Below, one piece after another: positions 1-4,792 of a stretch of 5,315 nt of DNA. The position numbers and the translations under genes were made by a program. The notes under the pieces were generated by a model that was given only the letters and a program-made list of their open reading frames with translations, had not been told where the DNA came from and did no database searches. The first letter of the stretch is position 1. The number at the start of each line of letters is the position of its first letter. The stretch comes from Beijerinckiaceae bacterium (GTDB taxonomy: Bacteria; Pseudomonadota; Alphaproteobacteria; Rhizobiales; Beijerinckiaceae): contig CANHAW010000167.1 in assembly GCA_947458675.1 (NCBI GenBank), positions 1 to 5,315 of the forward strand, written 5' to 3'.

Positions 1-956
1 AATTTCGTGGCCGCCTCAAGATCGCCCGCGCGTCGCGCGCGTTGCGCTTGGGAGAGGAGGTAGGCGGGATCTTGCCGCAGCGCCGCCGGCACACCCTGCA
101 TGAGTTTTTCTGAAGAATTGTCGGCCGCAACCGCAAGTCGCGCTTTGATCAAAGCGGTGAAATTTTCATCCACTTTGGCCGCAATCCGCGTGGCTGCCTG
201 TTTGCCGTCATAGGCCAGCCGCAGGGCGCGGTAGCGATGATCGTCTGGCGCAAGATGGGCGCCGAATTCTTTCAGGAACTGGCCTTCCAGCCATGGGCTC
301 ATATCATCGTGACGCCAGGATGCAGCGATGCGGATCTTGGCCTGCTTGTCCTGTCCGGCTGCCAGTTCGGCGCGCGCCAAAGCGAGTTTGCCGGTGGGCG
401 TTTGCGGGTTGCGCGTGGCAAACCAGGCGCCAGCCAGCTGTGGGCGCGATCTGTCATTGAAAAGAATATCCTCGGCGCGCCGCTCCAAAAGGCCGCGCGC
501 GGCCCAATCGGGATTTTGGGCGAGAAAGGCCGAAAGGCGCTGGAATGTCGCCAGCCGCGATTCCTTTTGCAGCGCGACCCAGTCGAGTGCCAGGCGGGCG
601 ATCGGGTCTTTGACTTGGACTGCCCATTCATCGCCCTTGGCTATGTCGCCTTGTGCATAGGCCGCCAAGGCCTCGCGCAGGCCCGGCTGGTCGAGCGCGA
701 TGGGCGGGGGAATCTGCAGGAGCGGATTGGCGCCCTCGCGATCAGGCTCAGGCGCATAGGCCAGAGCGGGGCCGGTGGGTGGCGGGGTGGCTGTGGCGGC
801 AGCTGGCGGGGAATCGGTCTGGGATTGGGGCGCGCTGCCTGTGATTGGCGTGGGCGGGGAGGGCTGCAGGTATTTTTCGGGAATCAACGGCAAAGCGACG
901 AGACCGAGCGCCCCGGCTCCGGCCGCAAAACGGAAGGCATTGGCTAACAATGTCAT
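1..956 (-). CDS. Soluble lytic murein transglycosylase, N-terminal part (cut by left edge)
   Basis: The frame is open from an ATG at 956-954 to the left edge without a stop, giving about 318 codons. Residues 1-25 are hydrophobic, with a single early Arg, and look like a signal peptide or membrane anchor. Residues about 32-69 form a Pro/Ala/Thr-rich linker. From about residue 90 the protein is an Ala/Leu/Arg-rich helical-repeat region with phrases typical of alphaproteobacterial Slt-type proteins (LERRAEDILF, TGKLALARAELAAGQ, ASWRHDD, FGAHLAPDDHRYR). This corresponds to the U-shaped superhelical domain of Slt70-like enzymes. Known family members cleave the MurNAc-GlcNAc bond of peptidoglycan in the periplasm and form 1,6-anhydromuramic acid. 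The catalytic SLT domain lies outside the window, so activity cannot be judged. Start choice: an AGG Shine-Dalgarno core lies about 6 bases before the ATG, and the signal-like N-terminus begins there. The gene is divergent from dapA. The long plus-strand reading frames opposite it are shadows. Family assignment is confident; the exact subfamily is not. Confidence 0.85.
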   Translation of the reverse strand, partial: MTLLANAFRFAAGAGALGLVALPLIPEKYLQPSPPTPITGSAPQSQTDSPPAAATATPPPTGPALAYAPEPDREGANPLLQIPPPIALDQPGLREALAAYAQGDIAKGDEWAVQVKDPIARLALDWVALQKESRLATFQRLSAFLAQNPDWAARGLLERRAEDILFNDRSRPQLAGAWFATRNPQTPTGKLALARAELAAGQDKQAKIRIAASWRHDDMSPWLEGQFLKEFGAHLAPDDHRYRALRLAYDGKQAATRIAAKVDENFTALIKARLAVAADNSSEKLMQGVPAALRQDPAYLLSQAQRARRAGDLEAATK

Positions 957-995
957 CCTCGACCTGTCTCTGGGGGCGCTGGAAGCGGCAGCATG

Positions 996-1010
996 GTTGA
1001 TGAAGGTTAA
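996..1010 (-). promoter_or_regulatory. Possible CtrA-like site upstream of the transglycosylase
   Basis: Read on the minus strand, TTAACCTTCATCAAC has a TTAA half-site, seven bases, then CAAC. The alphaproteobacterial CtrA consensus is TTAA-N7-TTAA(C), so the second half-site has one mismatch. It lies about 40 bases upstream of the transglycosylase ATG, in a small AT-rich patch within GC-rich DNA, a sensible position for cell-cycle control of a wall enzyme. The assignment is inference from one imperfect motif. Confidence 0.25.
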
Positions 1011-1044
1011 ATTTTTCTCGTGGCCTGAGCCGGGCGGTGAGCGG

Positions 1045-1067
1045 AGCCGCAGATTGGGCCTGCGGCT
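1045..1067. repeat. 8-bp inverted repeat in the dapA upstream region
   Basis: AGCCGCAG (1045-1052) and CTGCGGCT (1060-1067) are perfect inverted copies separated by seven bases. The repeat sits in the spacer between the divergent transglycosylase and dapA genes, about 145 bases before dapA. It has no T-tract, so it is not an intrinsic terminator. It could be an operator or part of an mRNA leader, or a chance palindrome in GC-rich DNA. Confidence 0.4.
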
Positions 1068-1148
1068 GTTGCGGACAAGTGCCGTTTCTCGGGTTTCGGC
1101 TCCTGCGGCCCCTTTTCTCGCCTCCCGGCAGAGGCTATCTGTGTGGCC

Positions 1149-1161
1149 GGCCCATCGGGCC
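1149..1161. repeat. Short inverted repeat before dapA
   Basis: GGCCC (1149-1153) and GGGCC (1157-1161) form a 5-bp stem with a three-base loop, ending 50 bases before the dapA ATG. In a dapA leader transcript it would fold, but a stem this short is common by chance at this GC content. I see no convincing -35/-10 pair for dapA in this spacer. Confidence 0.25.
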
Positions 1162-1211
1162 TGTGAAATGCGGCGTCGGTTAGGCGGTCGCGATTTTCGG
1201 GGATTGAAGAC

Positions 1212-2105
1212 ATGCCTCAGACCGCCCGCCTCAGGGGTTCGATGACTGCGCTGGTAACGCCTTTTCGCGACGGGCGCGTCGATGAGGATGCTTTCCGCTC
1301 CTTGGTGAGCTGGCAGATCGAGGAAGGCACGCAGGCGCTTGTTCCCGTGGGCACGACAGGCGAGAGCCCGACGCTCTCCCATGCCGAACATCATCGCGTG
1401 GTCGAAATCTGCATTCAGGAGGCCAAGGGCCGCGCGCCGGTGATTGCGGGGGCTGGATCCAACAATACGGCGGAAGCCATCGATCTCGCCAAACATGCGG
1501 AAAAGTCTGGCGCCGATGCCGTGCTCGTTGTCACGCCCTATTACAACAAGCCGACGCAGGAGGGCATGTACCTCCATTTCAAGGCGATCAATGATGCGAT
1601 CGGCATTCCGATCATCGTCTATAATATTCCCCCGCGCTCCGTCGTCGATCTGTCCGTCGATACGATGAAGCGCCTGTTCGAGCTGAAGAACATCGCCGGC
1701 GTGAAGGATGCCACAGGCAATCTCGCGCGCGTCTCGCAGCAGCGTTTTGCCATGGGCGATGGTTTCATCCAGCTGTCGGGCGAAGATATGACGGCTTTGG
1801 CCTTTAATGCGGCCGGCGGGACGGGCTGTATCTCTGTCGTTTCGAATGTCGCGCCAAAACTCTGCGCGCAAATGCAGGCGGCCACCTTGGCTGGAGATTA
1901 TGCGCGCGCTCTTGAGATTCAGGATCGTCTCGTGCCCCTGCATGAGGCGATTTTCAAGGAACCCGGCGTGGCAGGCGCAAAATATGGACTGTCATTGCTG
2001 GGCAAAGTGCGCGATGAAGTGCGGATGCCGCTCTTGTCGGTGACGGAGCCGACGCGCGCAATCATCCGCGCCGCCATGATTCATGCCGGCGTGATCGGCG
2101 GCTGA
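1212..2105 (+). CDS. dapA: 4-hydroxy-tetrahydrodipicolinate synthase
   Basis: This cytoplasmic Schiff-base aldolase condenses pyruvate with aspartate-4-semialdehyde, the first committed step of diaminopimelate and lysine synthesis. At 297 residues it matches the usual length of about 292, and it is a single TIM barrel. Active-site residues align with E. coli DapA at a constant offset of four: the Thr48-Thr49 pair in VGTTGES, Tyr111 in TPYYNKPTQ, Tyr137 in VYNIPPR, Arg142 (carboxylate binding) and Lys165 in GVKDATG, which forms the Schiff base. The family signature [14 protein letters not shown] is at 80-93. The ATG has a GGGGA-type ribosome binding site at 1199-1203, and only about nine residues precede the conserved first strand ([10 protein letters not shown]), so this start is sound. 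It is followed 25 bases later by smpB, so the two are probably co-transcribed. Diaminopimelate supply fits loosely with the neighbouring wall-recycling enzyme. No defects are seen. Confidence 0.97.
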   Translation: MPQTARLRGSMTALVTPFRDGRVDEDAFRSLVSWQIEEGTQALVPVGTTGESPTLSHAEHHRVVEICIQEAKGRAPVIAGAGSNNTAEAIDLAKHAEKSGADAVLVVTPYYNKPTQEGMYLHFKAINDAIGIPIIVYNIPPRSVVDLSVDTMKRLFELKNIAGVKDATGNLARVSQQRFAMGDGFIQLSGEDMTALAFNAAGGTGCISVVSNVAPKLCAQMQAATLAGDYARALEIQDRLVPLHEAIFKEPGVAGAKYGLSLLGKVRDEVRMPLLSVTEPTRAIIRAAMIHAGVIGG

Positions 2106-2130
2106 GGGCCGACGCGCCCTGGAGAGACAA

Positions 2131-2607
2131 TTGGCAGCCAAGGACAAGCCGACCATCAAAATCGCCGCCGATAATCGGCGGGCGCGTTACGATTTTGAAA
2201 TCGGCGATGCGCTTGAGGCCGGCATTATGCTTACCGGCACGGAAGTGAAATCCTTGCGCACCGGCAAGGCCACGATTGCCGAGAGCTATGTCGGTGTGGA
2301 TCGCCACGGCGAATTATGGCTCTACAATGCCAATATTCCCGAATATCTGCAGGCGAACCGCTTCAACCACGAGCCGCGCCGGCCGCGCAAATTGCTCGCC
2401 AAATCCCGCGAGATTGCAAAACTTGCGCAAGGCGTCGAGCGGCAGGGCATGACGATCGTGCCGCTGAAAATGTATTTTAACGAGAAGGGCCGCGCGAAAA
2501 TCGAAATTGCGCTCGGCCGCGGCAAGAAATTGCACGACAAGCGCGAGACGGAGAAGGCTCGCGACTGGAAGAAAGAGCAGGGCCGCTTGATGCGCGAGCG
2601 GGGCTGA
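2131..2607 (+). CDS. smpB: SsrA-binding protein SmpB (TTG start)
   Basis: SmpB binds tmRNA (SsrA) and delivers it to stalled ribosomes during trans-translation. Its C-terminal tail reads the empty mRNA channel. The 158-residue product has the normal length and order: an N-terminal [10 protein letters not shown] segment (15-24), the OB-fold core with [13 protein letters not shown] (34-46), NANIPEY (66-72), [14 protein letters not shown] (76-89), and a basic tail beginning GKKLHDKRE (131-139) and continuing to the end. The start is TTG at 2131: it has a GGAGAG ribosome binding site at 2121-2126, no ATG or GTG lies just upstream in frame, and the first internal ATG (residue 33) would remove conserved residues. 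It lies 25 bases behind dapA in a likely operon. The tmRNA gene itself is not in the window. Confidence 0.96.
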   Translation: MAAKDKPTIKIAADNRRARYDFEIGDALEAGIMLTGTEVKSLRTGKATIAESYVGVDRHGELWLYNANIPEYLQANRFNHEPRRPRKLLAKSREIAKLAQGVERQGMTIVPLKMYFNEKGRAKIEIALGRGKKLHDKRETEKARDWKKEQGRLMRERG

Positions 2608-2627
2608 GGCCATTGCCGCAGCGTCCG

Positions 2628-2646
2628 CTTCTCCCATGGGGAGAAG
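2628..2646. repeat. Perfect 8-bp palindrome between convergent smpB and glycosylase genes
   Basis: CTTCTCCC (2628-2635) and GGGAGAAG (2639-2646) pair perfectly around an ATG triplet. The element lies 20 bases after the smpB stop and one base before the glycosylase stop codon on the other strand. Its position suggests a shared transcript end, but neither strand carries a following T-run, so it is not a canonical intrinsic terminator. CTTCTCCC...GGGAGAAG arms resemble those of short intergenic palindromes (RIME-type) that I recall from Rhizobiales genomes; this would be at most a partial copy. Confidence 0.5.
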
Positions 2647-2647
2647 G

Positions 2648-3295
2648 TTATGGCGCCAGATCCTTCCGCACGCGCTTAAAAACATCCTTGAACATTTTCG
2701 GCGTCAGCACGCCTGTGTTCGTATTGTAGCGCGAGCAATGGTAGCTGTCGTAAATGCGGTAGCCGGCAATGTCATGCACGGCGCCATGGGCAAAGGGCGC
2801 AGCCGAAAGTTTTGTCTCCAGCGCGCGCAGCAGGCTCTCATGTGCGATGCGCCCCAGCGCGACTATGGCGCGCAAATTGGGCATGGCTTCGATTGTTATT
2901 GTCAGGAAGCTTCGGCAATTTGTGATTTCTGCCGGCGTCGGCTTGTTTTGCGGCGGCACGCAGCGCACGGCATTGGTCACGCGGCAATCCTGCAAAGTCA
3001 GCCCGTCATCTGGGCGCTCATCATAGACGCCTTTGGCGAAGCCGCTTTCGATCAGCGTCTCATAGAGAAGATCGCCTGCCCAATCGCCGGTAAAGGGGCG
3101 ACCGGTGCGATTGGCGCCGCGCAGGCCCGGCGCGAGGCCCACAATCAGCAGGCGCGCAGACGCCTCGCCGAAGGACGGCACGGGCGCATTGTGCCAATCA
3201 GGAAAGTCAGCGCGCGCCTCGGCACGAAAGGTGACGAGGCGCGGGCAGAGGGGGCAATCGCGCCCCGGACAGGGCGGCTGTTTCAGCTTCGGCAT
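2648..3295 (-). CDS. udgB: Family 5 uracil-DNA glycosylase (UdgB-type), iron-sulfur
   Basis: Removes uracil, and in characterised family members other deaminated bases, from DNA to begin base-excision repair. The 215-residue product has Cys14-x2-Cys17 near the N-terminus plus Cys112 and Cys127 (in NAVRCVPPQNKPTPAE and NCRSFL), the four expected [4Fe-4S] ligands. Motif 1 reads GLAPGLRGANRTGRPFTGD (53-71) followed by WAGD, and the DNA-intercalating motif is HCSRYNTNTG (186-195). The RTGRPFTGD and H-x-S-R-x-N forms point to family 5 (UDGb) rather than family 4, which usually has GEAPG and HPS. The ATG at 3295 follows the stop of the NYN gene by 24 bases, so it is likely the second gene of a two-gene transcript. 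The ribosome binding site is weak (GGGGCGG well upstream). The stop TAA at 2650-2648 abuts the palindrome shared with smpB. A long plus-strand frame over the same stretch is a shadow. Confidence 0.92.
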   Translation of the reverse strand: MPKLKQPPCPGRDCPLCPRLVTFRAEARADFPDWHNAPVPSFGEASARLLIVGLAPGLRGANRTGRPFTGDWAGDLLYETLIESGFAKGVYDERPDDGLTLQDCRVTNAVRCVPPQNKPTPAEITNCRSFLTITIEAMPNLRAIVALGRIAHESLLRALETKLSAAPFAHGAVHDIAGYRIYDSYHCSRYNTNTGVLTPKMFKDVFKRVRKDLAP

Positions 3296-3319
3296 GAGCC
3301 GGGCATAGCCGCCCCGTGA

Positions 3320-3904
3320 TCAGGTGTCGAGAACCTCTTCGCCAGCGGCGGGGCGGCGCTCCTGATAGCGCTGAACGCGCTCGTTGGGGTCGCGGCCGAT
3401 CTTGGCGGCCAGATGGAGCAGATCGACGAATTCATCGGCCTGGCGGCGCAATTCGTCGGCGACCATCGGCGGCTGGGTCGTGATGGTCGAGACGACCGAA
3501 ACGCGCACGCCCTTGCGCTGGACGGCGGCCACCAGCGAGCGGAAATCGCCATCGCCGGAGAAAAGAACCATGTGGTCGATGTGATTGGCCATTTCCATGG
3601 CGTCCACCGCCAGTTCAATGTCCATCGAACCCTTGACCTTCCGGCGGCCCATGGAATCGACGAATTCTTTCGTCGGCTTGGTCACAACAGAGAAGCCATT
3701 ATAGTCGAGCCAGTCGATCAGCGGGCGGATCGAAGAATATTCCTGATCTTCAATCAGTGCCGTGTAGTAAAAAGCACGGACCAGACGCCCCCTGGAATGA
3801 AATTCCTTGAGCATGCGCTTGTAATCGATATCAAAACCGAGAGTTTTTGCTGTAGCGTAAAGATTAGCGCCGTCGATAAAGAGGGCGATGCGTTCCTGCG
3901 ACAT
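3320..3904 (-). CDS. NYN-domain (LabA/DUF88-like, PIN-fold) protein
   Basis: A 194-residue single-domain member of the LabA-like NYN family (COG1432 type), a PIN-fold group with predicted metal-dependent RNase activity; the substrate is not known from the sequence. The acidic positions expected of the fold are present: Asp11 in ALFIDGANLY, Asp95 and Asp101 in MDIELAVDAME, and Asp118 and Asp120 in LFSGDGDF. A variable C-terminal tail of about 25 residues is rich in Arg and Glu. Start choice: the frame is open to an ATG at 3970, but the ATG at 3904 directly precedes the conserved first strand and has an AAGAG ribosome binding site about 8 bases ahead. The extra 22 residues of the longer form look non-conserved. 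It is the upstream gene of a probable pair with the uracil-DNA glycosylase, and it is divergent from rpoZ. Function beyond nucleic-acid cleavage or binding should not be assumed. Confidence 0.88.
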   Translation of the reverse strand: MSQERIALFIDGANLYATAKTLGFDIDYKRMLKEFHSRGRLVRAFYYTALIEDQEYSSIRPLIDWLDYNGFSVVTKPTKEFVDSMGRRKVKGSMDIELAVDAMEMANHIDHMVLFSGDGDFRSLVAAVQRKGVRVSVVSTITTQPPMVADELRRQADEFVDLLHLAAKIGRDPNERVQRYQERRPAAGEEVLDT

Positions 3905-4047
3905 GATAATCTCTTCTATTTCTTTGAAAACAAGGAGCTTTACTAATTCTTGCCTGTGGAAATACCGCAAAATCCGCGATCAAGCCTTTCGCAAAACCCC
4001 CGTTCCGCCGCGAAGAGACTCGCCCAACGCAAGCAGACCGTAAGCAG

Positions 4048-4076
4048 ACAATCGTCCTGAGGCCGGATTCAGTCAA
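4048..4076 (-). promoter_or_regulatory. Candidate sigma-70 promoter for the NYN-glycosylase pair
   Basis: Read on the minus strand, TTGACT (4076-4071) preceded by C matches the alphaproteobacterial CTTGAC -35 well. A 17-base spacer leads to GATTGT (4053-4048), a poor -10 with three of six matches. It implies a leader of roughly 135 bases before the ATG at 3904. The -35 is attractive, the -10 is not; a closer, weaker promoter in the AT-rich stretch is possible. Confidence 0.3.
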
Positions 4077-4111
4077 GTAAGTTTAAATAAAATGCAGTGT
4101 TTTTAGTAGCT

Positions 4112-4127
4112 TGGCTTGATCTTAGCA
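4112..4127 (+). promoter_or_regulatory. Sigma-54-like -24/-12 motif upstream of rpoZ
   Basis: TGGCTTGATCTTAGCA keeps the invariant GG (4113-4114) and GC (4125-4126) exactly 12 bases apart, as in the RpoN consensus TGGCACG-N4-TTGCW. It differs at three of the specified positions. It lies about 120 bases before the rpoZ ATG. Chance matches of this quality are frequent, and omega is not a usual RpoN target, so this is a weak call. Confidence 0.15.
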
Positions 4128-4233
4128 TTATCGTCCGGGGTTTTTGGCGGGTGTGGACGCCTTGAGGCGGCTTTCGATTGCGTCATTCAGGGGTTTCGTG
4201 TAACGAGACCGCTCAATCTTCTCCCTCCATCGC

Positions 4234-4239
4234 GAAGGA
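4234..4239 (+). promoter_or_regulatory. rpoZ: Ribosome binding site deciding the rpoZ start
   Basis: GAAGGA lies 10 bases before the ATG at 4250. It favours that ATG over an in-frame upstream ATG at 4178, which would add 24 residues with no resemblance to omega. Confidence 0.7.
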
Positions 4240-4249
4240 ACGTCGCCCC

Positions 4250-4645
4250 ATGGCACGCGTCACCGTCGAAGACTGCATCGACAAGGTCGAGAACCGTTTC
4301 GAACTCGTTCTGCTCGCCAGCCATCGCGCCCGAATGATTTCGTCGGGCCAGCAGATCACGATCGATCGTGACAATGACAAAAACCCTGTCGTTGCCTTGC
4401 GTGAGATTGCCGATGAGACGCTCGCCCCCGAGGATCTCAAGGAAGACCTGATCCATTCGCTGCAGAAGCATGTGGAAGTGGACGAGCCGGAAGCAGAAGT
4501 CGTGCCCGCGCTCACTCCGGCTGCGGCCTCCGATGTCGGTGGCGTCGATGGCGACATTCAATTCGACCGTATGACCGAAGAAGACCTTCTGCGCGGTCTT
4601 GAGGGCCTGGTGCCGCCGGCCGAGACCGACGACGAAGGCGAATAA
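4250..4645 (+). CDS. rpoZ: DNA-directed RNA polymerase omega subunit
   Basis: Omega binds the beta-prime subunit and helps assemble and stabilise core RNA polymerase; in some bacteria it also forms part of a ppGpp site. The 131-residue product has the conserved N-terminal segment beginning [20 protein letters not shown] and ending [10 protein letters not shown] (to residue 33), followed by [12 protein letters not shown] (45-56). A long acidic tail rich in Glu, Asp and Ala follows, as is usual for the longer alphaproteobacterial form (the E. coli protein is about 90 residues). The start at 4250 is preferred because the conserved region begins there and GAAGGA lies 10 bases ahead. An intrinsic terminator 24 bases after the stop separates it from the downstream rel gene, so it appears to be transcribed alone or with only partial read-through. 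A long minus-strand frame across this gene and rel is a shadow. Confidence 0.96.
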   Translation: MARVTVEDCIDKVENRFELVLLASHRARMISSGQQITIDRDNDKNPVVALREIADETLAPEDLKEDLIHSLQKHVEVDEPEAEVVPALTPAAASDVGGVDGDIQFDRMTEEDLLRGLEGLVPPAETDDEGE

Positions 4646-4653
4646 GCCTCTCA

Positions 4654-4667
4654 GCATAGCTGTATGC
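4654..4667 (+). repeat. Small hairpin just after rpoZ
   Basis: GCATA (4654-4658) and TATGC (4663-4667) form a 5-bp stem with a GCTG loop, two bases before the main terminator stem. It may stabilise the rpoZ mRNA end or help termination; alone it is weak. Confidence 0.35.
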
Positions 4668-4669
4668 AG

Positions 4670-4700
4670 GGCGCGGGTCTTTCCCGCGCCTTTTGCTTTT
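4670..4700 (+). terminator. Rho-independent terminator of rpoZ
   Basis: GGCGCGGG (4670-4677) and CCCGCGCC (4683-4690) form a perfect 8-bp GC stem with the loop TCTTT. TTTTGCTTTT follows at once, a near-continuous U-tract in the transcript. The form is textbook and the position, 24 bases past the rpoZ stop, is right. It should greatly reduce read-through into rel. Confidence 0.9.
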
Positions 4701-4713
4701 CTGGTCTCCACAC

Positions 4714-4742
4714 TTGTCACTGCAGCGCGATGCAATGATATT
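4714..4742 (+). promoter_or_regulatory. Candidate sigma-70 promoter for rel
   Basis: TTGTCA (4714-4719, five of six matches to TTGACA) and GATATT (4737-4742, four of six to TATAAT) are separated by 17 bases. The pair sits just downstream of the rpoZ terminator and would start transcription near 4749, about 44 bases before the rel ATG. The terminator makes an independent promoter here necessary, which strengthens the call. Confidence 0.55.
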
Positions 4743-4752
4743 AGCCCTTCAA

Positions 4753-4770
4753 GACGCGCGCCGGCGCGTC
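4753..4770 (+). repeat. GC hairpin in the rel 5' leader
   Basis: GACGCGC (4753-4759) and GCGCGTC (4764-4770) form a perfect 7-bp stem with the loop GCCG. It would lie at the very 5' end of a transcript from the promoter above and ends 22 bases before the rel ATG. A 5'-terminal stem can stabilise mRNA or affect translation. No U-tract follows immediately, so it is not a simple attenuator. Confidence 0.5.
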
Positions 4771-4792
4771 GAAGAATCGGGTCTGTTTTGTG

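Larger units (their letters stand above)
3905..4249. other. Divergent intergenic region between the NYN gene and rpoZ
   Basis: This 345-base spacer must hold the promoters of both flanking genes. It contains an AT-rich leader of the NYN gene (3905-3965), an 8-base direct repeat (4031-4049), a candidate minus-strand promoter (4048-4076), an AT-rich core (4081-4105) with a TAAAAT hexamer but no good -35, and a sigma-54-like motif (4112-4127). A small CGCC-TTGA-GGCG hairpin lies at 4158-4169. I see no tRNA, no conserved small RNA and no supported small gene here. Confidence 0.6.

Noticed and set aside
237..947. A 236-codon plus-strand frame opposite the transglycosylase
   Set aside because: Its product is Gly/Arg-rich low-complexity, while the minus strand gives a recognisable Slt-type sequence with no stop.
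1000..1211. A lysine riboswitch ahead of dapA
   Set aside because: The spacer lacks the multi-helix junction and conserved core of that riboswitch; only two small isolated stems are seen.
775..1245. A 156-codon plus-strand frame running into dapA
   Set aside because: It overlaps the transglycosylase N-terminus and dapA start in another frame, with no recognisable product.
2636..3319. A 227-codon plus-strand frame opposite the uracil-DNA glycosylase
   Set aside because: The minus strand has all family 5 motifs and Fe-S cysteines; the plus-strand product resembles nothing I know.
3413..3946. A 177-codon plus-strand frame opposite the NYN gene
   Set aside because: It is a shadow of a conserved minus-strand gene and has no supporting ribosome binding site or domain.
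3905..3970. A 22-residue N-terminal extension of the NYN protein from ATG 3970
   Set aside because: The ATG at 3904 has a ribosome binding site and directly precedes the conserved strand; the extension looks like translated AT-rich leader.
4178..4249. A 24-residue N-terminal extension of omega from ATG 4178
   Set aside because: It has no similarity to the family, and the ATG at 4250 has GAAGGA in place.
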